Of a stretch of 34,340 nucleotides of DNA, positions 1-10,900 are shown in pieces. Under the pieces are notes generated by a model. The model had not been told where the DNA came from. It made no database searches and was given only the letters and a program-made list of their open reading frames with translations. Position 1 is the first letter of the stretch, and every line of letters begins with the position of its first letter. The DNA comes from Sphacelaria rigidula (Eukaryota > Phaeophyceae > Sphacelariales). The DNA lies in the NCBI GenBank assembly GCA_964200075.2, contig CAXNAA020000026.1, positions 1-34,340 of the forward strand, given 5' to 3'. A program made the translations under genes and the position numbers.

Positions 1-140
1 CTCAAGACTCGTCGAATTGGGCCGTGCGTTCAACATTTTCCGTGACACTGCTGCACCCCTATAAATCAAGTGATGGAAGACTCCGATTATGGAGGTCATG
101 AGTTCGAATCCCGACAAATTCTCTCTTTTTTTCGCCCGTC
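1..140 (+). repeat. tRNA-like fragment, possible SINE remnant
   Basis: Bases 101-111 read AGTTCGAATCC, matching the Pol III B-box consensus (GGTTCGANTCC) at all but one position. Just upstream, GACTCC and GGAGGTC at about 80-97 can pair as an anticodon-like stem. A run of seven T follows at about 124-130. No convincing A box or full cloverleaf is visible, so this is better read as a tRNA-derived repeat remnant than a tRNA gene. Confidence 0.3.
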
Positions 141-960
141 GTTGAGGTAATACGTTATACAGTACATTTTTTTTTCATTCAGCGGCGTTGCCGTATGTCA
201 CCAGGCTGGTCTACACTTCACGGTGGTATGCTTACATCGGGTTTATTCGGGAAACTGGGGAAGCTGTGGTGGTGAGGTTGTGTCCACAAAACCAAAAAAA
301 TGGCAAAGGCGCCGTCTTACACGAATCACCCGACGCCTAGGGCTTTTGACGTTGGTTGCGCGTGCTTGAGGGTTGGTCGCTACTCGTGCCCTTTACGGGC
401 CATGTCCATCATGAAGAACCCCACGATAAGATCATTGCTATGTTCCAACTGCGTACGCTTGGAGACTCCGGCACCTAAATGCGGGCAAATGAACTTCTGT
501 AAAGATACGCTCACGTGGCGTTCCCTTGGGCAAGTTGGGCGAATCATTGCTTCGTGGATGTGCACAACACACGGTTCAGAAGACCTTGGTTCCTGGAGGG
601 ACATGACGGTCGCACCTGTTGTCCGATGGCGTTGACGTCGAACCTTTGCGGCAAGGAAGGAAGTAGCCCCTGCCGGATGGATTCTGCTGTGGTAAAACAT
701 ATCGGACTACCCCCACCTGTGGCAACACTGGTATCATCCTCTTCTTGTTCACTTGTGCTCGCTCTCTTCCCAGCGCCCGTTCCCAACCTACGCCCAGTCC
801 CGCGGAGAGTACGTCAGTGATGGGCAAGCGATGTTAACACACAGCACTTCCACCGACACAACCTCGCAACACTCATCACAATATATTCCCAAGGGGCACA
901 CCAGGAGGCCCTATATTTTGGAATCTAGACACCATAGATAGCCTCGACCGTTGAGATTAA
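141..960. other. Unassigned stretch left of the dynein gene
   Basis: No recognisable gene. Overlapping open frames exist on both strands. The minus frame ending near 380 contains ICPHLGAGVSKRTQLEH, which faintly recalls Cys/His plus R-T-x-x-x-H zinc-finger-like segments seen near the N-terminus of some transposon proteins in protists and fungi. This is only a resemblance. None of the frames match the dynein C-terminus that should follow exon 59. Confidence 0.35.
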
Positions 961-1084
961 TCGGATCGGGGGAGGTATCGCGGGGTATCGGAGGAGTGTC
1001 GTGCTACTACTCCTAAGTGCACTGGTTATGCTCGAGTACGGGGGTGCCATCCAAAATTCAATAAAACTCTACACTACCGAAGAC

Positions 1085-1640
1085 CAACATACTTGAGTTT
1101 AGCGTACAGGCGTCCACATCACTTGATTTTTGAAGCTTGTATGGGTCCGACAGTATCTTGAACCAAGTATGGCCGGTCTTGACCACTTGGATACAGTATG
1201 GTCACTCCATATTCAAGACGATAGCCAAAACTACTTGACTTTAGAACGCATATTTAAAGATCAAATTCGTTGTGTTTGATGTAACTTTATACAAACCACT
1301 CGAGTTTTCGTGGGCCCACTGAATACTTTGATCAAGTATTGCCGGTATTGATTGCTTGGATACAGTATGATCAGTCTATATCCAAGACGATGGTGAAGAC
1401 TGCTTGACTTGAAACTACGAAGATTCAATCACTTGGGTTTCATCTACATGTACATGGAGTGCTTAATTTTAGCGTCGGCCCACTAGTCACTGGGATCTTG
1501 TATGGGCGGTAATATTCATTAACTGTAGCGTATTCGGTCAGTATCCAAGACATTAGTCAAAATCACTTGACTTTAAACTACGAAATACTAAATTACTTGG
1601 GTTTAGTGTACATGTAAAAACTACTCGAGGTTAGTATAGG
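1085..1640. repeat. Degenerate satellite, about 165-bp period, three or more copies
   Basis: The block CAAGACG...ACTTGACTTT recurs at about 1213, 1382 and 1544 (spacings about 169 and 162). It is preceded in each copy by a GGCCCACT- or CTTGGATACAGTATGRTC-like stretch and followed by a CACTTGGGTTT-like stretch. Copies are clearly related but diverged. It lies in the intergenic or intronic DNA downstream of exon 59. Confidence 0.65.
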
Positions 1641-1751
1641 TAGATCTGGGCACCCACTATTAACAGTTGAATTTTCTCTCCCTTCGGAGGGGGGGGCGGC
1701 AGAGATACTATGGTGTCGGAAATTCAAGTCTGCGAGGGCCCCTGGAGACAC

Positions 1752-1960
1752 CTCGAAAAAGCGGCGAATATCTCCTCTGCTGCATTCGTCAGATATCCAG
1801 TTTCTGCGTTCGCCGGCATCCCGAACATCGCTGGCGTCTCTTCGGGTAAGAATCGCTCGATGTGAGCACTGTACAGGTGATGGTCCATGCCCTCTGGCTC
1901 AGGCGCTAAAAATCCAGGTGCCAACTCCTTCCCAGCCACCAGCTTTTCGTCGAATATATC
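1752..1960 (-). CDS. Dynein heavy chain exon 59: start of C-terminal region
   Basis: This exon follows exon 58 in phase 0 and reads [17 protein letters not shown], then [20 protein letters not shown] and [15 protein letters not shown], which match the conserved segment after the AAA6 GGHITD motif (LPPESP-like and NAEIGFLT-like motifs). It ends in phase 2 at a GAG|GTGTCT donor. The remaining family C-terminus (several hundred residues) is not visible in the 1750 bases to the left, which contain a satellite and unrecognised sequence. Most likely the next exons lie off the left edge of the window, behind a long intron. A truncated gene is the alternative. Confidence 0.85.
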
Positions 1961-4900
1961 CTGTGAGCAGACAGAAGGCCATGTGTGTTGCTAGCATGGC
2001 CAGCTTGCCTCCTTACTACCGTGGGCGACGTGCGAACGGTTCGTTTATGAAAATATTGCTCAGGTCAAGGCACAGGGTACCTACCGTATCTCGAACGTGA
2101 TGCGCTTCCACTAAACTTTTATGTCGTCATCCAACAGACAACAAGAGAGTAATCCATATGCTAACTCTCACCTCGAGATAGGAAATAGTTACCCGTCGGT
2201 CAAAGTAGTCGGTGATATGCCCCCCATACATTATCTCTCCGAATATATACCGTAGCTCCTGCCAAGGTGCCTCGCGGATACCACCTCCCGACGGAGCGAT
2301 CGACGCCTCCCAATAACTGTGGAGGATATTGGCGCAAATGCTAAGGTCCCCGTTGTTGAATCCGTAAGACCGAGACCAGCCCTGCTGGCCGAATCGCCTC
2401 CTTCCCAGAACCAGGGAGTGGAAGAAGCACAGTCCAAACAGACACGCTCGGAATTCCTTTACGGCCGTGCATGAATCAAGCTTCTCCTGGTCGAACATAG
2501 CCCATGCTCGGCGTAGATTTGAGCGCAAATCAGCTGGTGCTTCATTCGCCACCTTGAGACACGACTGCACCCCCCTCCCCCCGATAAAGAGCAAGGCGGA
2601 TACCGAAACGGGGAAACGATAATCGAGCATCAAATGGTCACCATAATGGGATGAGGCTCGTCAAGAAAATGAGCCCGAACACTTTCACACACCCTGGACA
2701 AAACAAAATGTAATATATATATATATATACAAGGGGTTCCGCGGTTTACGCCGCCACGGTCAATGAGATCGACGCCCAAGGTACATGAGAACCGGTCACC
2801 GTTGCTCGCATTGCGTAACGGCACAGGTCATAGTTTTAATTAATTTCGCTATTTTTTCATTCCTTGTGTGCTTTTCTTTGCCTTCATCACTGGCGTGTGT
2901 TTACAGCTACACGTAACAGCGGATCCTGGGAAATGGGATCCATCTCGAAAATGAGGTTGAAGCGGCATATCTTTTTTGCAGGGATGACGACGCGGAACAC
3001 TTACGACCGAGCGAAGCCATCTCCCCCCCCAAATGTCCGCACTCCGTCTCGAAAGGGATGCGTGGTCAATGGTCAAACGACTAATGTATATATATATATA
3101 TGTATATTGGGCACATATTGTATTGTTCAGGGCGTGATACTTTCTGATGCCGTCCGGTACGAAATTTAGCCTTACGCTACAGATAGCCGATCGATGTGAA
3201 GTTGGGGGGGGGTAGTCATTCGTTGCTTGCCTTAGTCGTTTGACCATTGACCACGCATCCCTCTCGAAACGGAGCACCGTACCTACTCCTAATAGAGACA
3301 CCTCCAACATTCCGGCGCCCATACGTTTCTTCTGCAGCTCATGAAGTTTCTTCCATACATTGCACAAAAACCTTGTACATATCTTATCCCCGTCCTGTTT
3401 TGCCGTCTCTGGCCATGTGAAGTTGGGGGGGAAATAGACCGTTGCCCACCTGCAATAGAGCCTCTGGCATGTTCTGCATCGTTGGCAGTGGTGGCAGCTC
3501 TGCGGAAAGAAAGCAACGGAACGACTCGTCCGCAGTATCACTGAGAGACTCGAGTGTTACAACCAATGTAGGCAGCCATGACTGCATCAGATGAACGTTC
3601 TGCAGCATTGCCCAGCCACCCTTCTGTGCCAGCCTGACAAGCGTGCGTTCTGCTTTCGCTTCTTGACCCTGGCCTGCGAGCGGTACAGACGCGGGGGGGA
3701 GGTTCAGGAAACGTACGAGTTGTACCGTGCTCAGGCACATTTATCTAGAATATGCGTTCGTGTGCTCCTCCTTACCCATGGAAGTGTTGGACAGCAATCC
3801 GTTAGTTGTGGTGACGCCCAATTCTCGGCCCAGACCCTCAACCCAGGCCGTTGGATCCACGCCAGGGAAGAGGAGAAACAAGATAGGAGTAGAGGCAGAG
3901 CTGTCGTTGAGAACACTTTGCATTGAGAAAGGAGGCTGAGAGACGAAGCTCTCGCCCAAGAAAGCCGCGACGAATTTTCGGAGGGCGAACGTTATCCGAT
4001 CAGGCCGCAAGACCCGCAGAACGCAAAGGGTCTGTACCTCCCCGGCAGCAGCAAAATCCCCGGGAAGTGAGCCCTCTTCAGGGCAGGGACTCTCGTACCA
4101 TTCCGCCCATTCGTCGGCAAACATGACAAACTTTGCCGCGATATCTTGGAACAGAATGTCGTCGTCGCCAAGCCATTCTAGACCCAAGAAACACTTCCAG
4201 GTATGCTCTGGGAAAATCCTGTCGAAGCATTGCAGAAGCGAACGAAGTCAAGCAATTTGTTCGAGATCATGGGATACTCCTATAGGTGATGATATATTTT
4301 GCACTGCAAGATGGTGATGACGTGGCGTTGGCGGGCGAAGTCATGTTTTTATTCGGAAGACTGTTTTTACTCGGACGATAAATTGAATGAAGTTTTGGTG
4401 AGAAGAGCCAAGTAAGACGATCCCACTGTGGGCAGCTGTCATTCCTCGAATGATAAAAAATCGTTCTTGGAAGTTGGGCACGTGAATGTCCTAAGGTATC
4501 ACTAAAGGGAAAATGTCGGCACGGTTCATTGTTAGGAGCCATGAAATCGATGGAGCCGCGTCGACAGTTTGGTGAGTGATGACGCCATTCCAGCAGTAGC
4601 ACACGTGAAGTTTGCTGACCTGCGAGCTTCTTCCGGGAAGACGGAAGAATCTCCAGCTGGTTGTGGGGACAAGAATGATTCAATTGCACTTCGCCCGCCA
4701 CTATTTTCGCCACAAAGCCGCATCGTTTTCAGAGCGACCAAGCTAGCAACAATGAGCTTATCCTTCTCCACTAGGCCCCGTCGTACGTAGTTGAATACCA
4801 CAAGGGTGATGCGGGCTTGAAGTCTCGACACTTTCGCCAAGAGCTGACAAGCACCAGCAGGACACAGAGAGATTCGGGTGACGAAAAAATATCGCTGCAG

Positions 4901-7900
4901 CTCTGAGCGACAAGATGTAAACAAACAAAAGTCAAAGGTAAGGAATACCGCGATGGAAGCTATGAAGGGGCACTGGCACACTCCGCTATTCCAACGGTTA
5001 ACTGCGTTGGTAATCGCCTTTATACATGTTCCGATTCAGAAAGCATGGTCATTAGCGAGCACCTGGTACTGAACAATAGTTGGTAAGACATATGATTCCA
5101 AGGAACAAGGTAGCGACCCACCAAAGGTCGATCGAACTCACCTCGTCCCTTGCACCAGAACTTTCGCCATCCTCATGGCGCAATAAGTCACCCAAGCTCC
5201 CGATGCTCTCTCGGCTATGTTCTGCGGGTTCTGCAGAAGTCTGAATCAGATCCTGAAGGAGCCGGTCGTGCAACACACATTGAGATGAACACGCCGGCGT
5301 TCGGGATTTCAACGTTCGGTGCAACGCGTACCGGGGTTTGCGATGGAAGCAAGTCATATGCAAGATTCGAAGTGCATTCATGTACAAGGGGTCACGCGCA
5401 TTGCGCTCAGCACTCATCACACCTCGTTCCATCCGAATGGTTGTACTTGGGAAGATCGCTTGCGTTGGCGGTTCTTTGGCGGCACGGCCTTGCTCTTGCC
5501 TTTGTCCGACTTTCTTCCTGCTGTCTCTTCATTCACCAAGTCAATCCCACACTGCCCGAATTCCGATAAAAGACGATCGACATGGAGTCAGCACCGATTG
5601 CCCATAAGCCAGAACACGGTTTGCTTTGTTTTTAGGGCTTATTACCTACCTATTATCTTGTAGTGATTGCGCATGCTCGGGTTCAAGGTCAAGTTCGTAT
5701 CCAATTGTTCAAGAGGCGGACGTTTGAGCATCAAACCAGTGAGCGCTCACTCGTTCAATGCTCAAATAGACAATGGTGAGGTCAAACGTCGGCTTCTCGA
5801 ACAGTTTGATAACGAGACCAAATGTATTATTGTCTCTTCTTGCGACGGGCGTGACTGTATCCAACAGTACCTGAAAAATCGCTACGAATGCGTTAAGGCT
5901 ATAGACATAGAGCGAGTTGATCTTGTGGAGGTCCGTAATGATGAAGTACAAGAGGCTCCCTCGTTTAGCGACGTCCTTGTACTCCTCGGACAGCTGCGTG
6001 ATCTTTTCCGTTGCCACCTGCAATATGGGACGGTGCAGTGAACTTGAAGTTACATCCTTCTTTTCTTGGAGGCTTTCAACGGGGATTGAACAACGGCTAG
6101 CCCTCACTGACCACGTGGTCATCTTCAGAGGACATATGGCGAGCCTATCTGACCACGTGGTCATCTTGAAAGGACCATATGGCGAGCCTTATCCTTTCTT
6201 AGCTCACCTTCATCTCTGCCAGTTGTTGCGTGATGCCCTTGCTTAATTTCTTGGATTCCTCGAGTCCCTCGACAAGGGCACGGTCTTCCGTAACGTCACC
6301 CGAAGACTCCGCTAAGCGCACGAGAATATCGTCCTCGAGTTCCCGAATGCGTACCTAGAACGTATGGGGTACGCCCGCACGCACAGCGATAGTGTATCGC
6401 GTGTCGGTGAGCCATAACGTACAACACATAAGTGTTGTTCTGCGTAGACTACAGCATTAGACCGATACATCTTCGATGCTCTACGCTTTGAAGCTTGTAC
6501 ACACCCCTTGATAATATTCAGAACGGTGCAGACTACCTAATTCTTCGATGCTAGCAAGTTGACTGACGCATTTGGTCGAAAAGAGGGACGGATGAGATCG
6601 TGCACTTGTCGCGGCCAAAATCTCACCCTAAATTGGTTCTGTTGTTGCAGCAAGGACGCTTTATGCGTTGCCAAGTCCGGTCGTTCAGTCTTGATGACAA
6701 CGGATAACAACTGGTCTTCAAGGCCTGTGGGAGTTACCATGAAGTTCACCATCGTCGTCTCCGCCTGAACCTCCGGCGGGAAGTGCGGATTCGAAAGCTT
6801 GGTGTGCAAAAAGAATCTGAAGTCGTCGTGCTGCTCCACTTCATCGTCGCCAATAACTATGACAGTACGGTTGCCTCTTCTGACAAACGCCCGTGTGACA
6901 ACAGGTAAGATGACAGGGTCAATGCTTTCCCCCATGTTTTCCACTATCATAGAGTATCCACGCTCCAATGCTTCCTGAAGCCGGCGCAGTAGAGTTTTCT
7001 GTCCAAGGCGTACTATTTGTAGATTTCGGTTAGCTTCCTTTTGCTTCAGCCAGGCAATTCCCTGCATGCGCATAGAGCAAGTGAGGTGAGCGTGTGGTGG
7101 GAGAACGCGTGAGACTTGACGTCGCTACTCGAGCCGTCGATGGCTGAAAATAAACGAGTATTTGCATGCAAAACTACGAGACTCGTCACTTGTTTCCACC
7201 TGAAGTTGTGGGTCGATGATGAGCGGCCATCTTGCGCAGCTATTCACGATTGCCCCATTCTCGGCTGATACAGGGTCCGCAGGTAAGCCCTGTGTGTTCC
7301 ATTTCGCAATTTCGGCTTCACTAGTCAAAACCCGCAGAGGGTCAGCCGCTGCGCTCATGGGCATTGGCTTGTTGTTGACAGATTTCTCCAATAGTGGCAA
7401 CCATTGCCCTCTCAACAGCTGCTCTCGGAAGGGCTTCGTAAATGGACCGATGTAGCTGAGGAACGCGCTAGCTACAAGCACGTCTCCAACAAGAACATCC
7501 TTCTCGTTTGCCAACGTGCTTACGCCCTTAGCCCACCGCTCTGTTTCTCCTCCCAGGCTCGACACGAGGCGCCTCGCCAACTCGATCTTGCTTTTGCCTC
7601 GCTCGTATGTGTTTTGCGCGTCGAGTTTCTCTCCTTCTGCCTTCTCGTACTCGGCATTTAGAGCAGCAAGCGTGGCCTCCAGTTGGGCCAATCGAGCTCT
7701 CACCTGCACTTAGTGCAAGGGGGAGTATACTGCGTATAAGAATAGCGACTGACCCCGTTCGTGCTAAGCTCGATGTGCGTGTTCTCTCCCGCATCTTCTG
7801 TATGTTTCGAGATGTCAAAATCTTCTCACCTCTCCCAGCTCAAGATTCGCTGCCTCGAGTTGGCCATTTGCTTCTTGCAGTGCTCGCCTCTTGGGCTCCA

Positions 7901-10900
7901 CTGTTCGCACAATGTCGTAATACTGCACAATATTGAGCACCCACGAGCACAGCCCTGCAGCCGCGGAGTTCCGCTTCTCGATAACTTCTACTTTAAAATG
8001 TTCTAGATCGAGGAAAGGCCGGACCTCTCGAATATTTATTTCTGGTACAGATCCATCGTCCACCGCGCCTTTGAACTCCTGCCCAGCGACACGAGCACAC
8101 CGAGACACAAAAACAAGCCGTGCTAACCAAGACACGCTTGCGAGGTACAACATCCAAGTAGCCGACTTCGTTGAAAACCAACGCTACCTTGCTACACGGA
8201 AATAGGTCGGGGTCCCGTCTTGTCGTGCGCGAAAAGTAGGATTCAAGATAGTCTTTTGTACTGGCCGCATTTGGCGGCACGATTTGGTTGCCCCGAATGA
8301 GTGACAAAACTGCAGCGCATCTTCTACACGATCACCCCCTCTGGTGACAACGGACCTTCAACTCCTCCAGGAAACCGTTAATGTTCCCTAACAAGGATTT
8401 TTTTACGCTGTCCCACGTGCGATCTTTCTCTCGAACTTTTCCGGTCTGCTTACTGACTCCCACGTTATCGCTGAGAGTTGCCAGCAACACCTGATGTGGA
8501 GAAGAAGCGGAATGCGTTAGTGCGGGCGGTCACGCGTGCCATAAACTGGTACACAGGAAGCAGTTGGAGATGACACTACCATGCTTACCCGCACCGACGT
8601 TCGGTGATATTCGATGGGCGTCATAGTATCAAAAAAAAAAAAAACGTCTGCCTTGTATCGTTTTCATCGATTGGAAAGTAAGCGCTGTGCCGTGCGACTG
8701 ACAGTGGACAAAACGAAACACTCACCATGCAGGCAATAAAAATATCTACCACGCCTGGTGGAGGAACGCTCATAGTCTTGCATTGCCCAAGCTGGGATTT
8801 ATCCAGAGTGTCGAGGGCACTCGTTGCAGCGAGTACAGCAGGCTCCGCCTTGGCCAGGTCGTTTTCGGCGTCTGCTTGTTTTCGCGACACCTCGTTCTGG
8901 ATTATTGCCACTTTTCCAGCCTCGATGTTTGCGTTTTCTGTCTCGCGTTCGACGCCTTCCCTCTCCATTCGCACCTATGAACACGAGGAATATACATCAA
9001 TCTCGACGGCGAAAGTACTGTAGGATGTGCCCTGCATGTATGCATCCCCTTCACTCACACCCTGTCCTCATACTGCACACTTGTTGTGCGTGGCGAACAT
9101 GGTACCCTTGAGATCTTCTGACGCACGTGCATCCGTGTTGTCGCTACTTCTCACTCCGAGGTACTTCTTCAACCGGCATTTTTTGTGCGGAGCTGGGGAC
9201 CTGCGAAACTTCTTGATACAATATGACATGCGTTTCACGAAAACTGACCTGTTCAGCCATCTTGTCAGCTTGAGCACGCTTCTCTTCTGCTGAAGCCAGC
9301 ATAACCTACCGTACGGTGTAGCACGTGGCGCTATCATCCTTTGCGCATAGCAATGTAATTCATCATACGGTCACGTGGCACCGCAGCCACAAGGAAATAG
9401 CAATGTTTCACCACGAGTCATTTTTTTATCAAGATCAATCCGGAAAATGTCAGATGCAAAGTGGCCTGCAATCACTGGACGCTGAGTCGTGCGACGATAG
9501 AGAGCGAGGAAACGTTAGATTCGTTTAATTAAACGGACGTTGCGAGCGGTTCATCTTCATTGCCCCCCTTTACCGCTTCACAACGACACCCCGAGCTCAA
9601 GGCTGTAAGAGTACCAAAACCGTTGATGCCACAGCTCACAAAACATCCTCAACAGGAGCTGGAATACCTTGAGATTTTCTTCGAGGCTTGCTACGGCATC
9701 CGCCGACTGCGCCAGCTTGAGTACGCCTCCTTCGAGCCTTTGAATTGCAGCGTCAACTTCCAGATGCTTCCTTTCGAGCAGCGACGTGAAAAGCTTCAGC
9801 AGCTCCAGGTAGGACTTGGGTGTGGTGTACACGTATCGACCCTCCGCTGCAACAAACTATCGTGAAAGAGGAGCCGCGGAAAGGAGACATATGTTATCTG
9901 GGAAATTACATGCATATTCTAACTCGGCGGCTATCCCGATTTTTGGCAGCATACAAAGCAATCTTCCATGTGATGAGGCAGACTCTCACCGCATTGCACA
10001 TGACGTTGACTCCTTCGAAACTGTTTATCATGAATTTTTCCACGCCTTCTCGTATGCCTTCGCCACTGAGGTATTCGTTGTTGGCCAGGAAACGGGTGCC
10101 CACGCTTGCCAAAGCTTCTTTCGGCCACGGCTGGAACCAATCTATGACCGTACAGGACACCAGTGCCGGAAATTTTCGTGCCCGTCTTCGGAACTCTGGG
10201 GCCATCGGCGATAGGCACAAAATTACGTGGAGCTTCTCACGTATCTGTTTAGGGAAAATGGGGAATTCCGAGCACACGTACTGAGAAGCGTTACGATGTT
10301 GTCCAACGTGATATCAAGAGGGCATATGGCGACTGTTGCAGCACCCGGTGGTGTGGTATAAAGCCAGACACCAGGGCGATCTGGTGTTGTCGAGTTCGGA
10401 TGTGATATTACGTACTCGTGCGTCGCTCTGTACTCCAGGGAAAGAAATCAGACGCATGTGCAAGAGAACTCGAGGGTCTACAGTATCACTGAATATGGAC
10501 GACCTGTTGAATGAAGTAATCCCAGCATGCCGGAGGTTCAGGTGAAATCCCCTTTGCTTTCACCACCTCGACGAGTTCCTCTGCTATCGACAGCTGTTCA
10601 TCTTTCGTATAGAGGTCAGGGATATGACCAGAGCTCAGCAAGTCATTTAGATAAACCTTGGATAGAATGTACAAAAAACAGGAGCGCGGGCACAATCGTT
10701 AGAGCATGATGTGGATATCACGTTGCACCCGTGTAGAGGCAGTGATTTATGTGTTAGTGCAATTTTACCAACGAAGTATGGCCAACTGAAAATCGCACCG
10801 AGCAGGGCGTAGCGTGCCATAGTTTTTAGGCACGTAGCGTTGCGTGTAAGTTCTCTTCGCCAGTGGAGCAGTCGCGGAGTAACTGTCTCGGCTATTTACC

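Noticed and set aside
2849-3541. Long minus-strand open frame of about 230 codons
   Set aside because: It is out of frame with exon 57 and runs through the MITE-like element and intron 57; composition is not protein-like.
8085-8355. Minus-strand open frame between exons 47 and 48
   Set aside because: The microtubule-binding domain reads continuously from exon 47 to the acceptor at 8078 without it, so this is intron.
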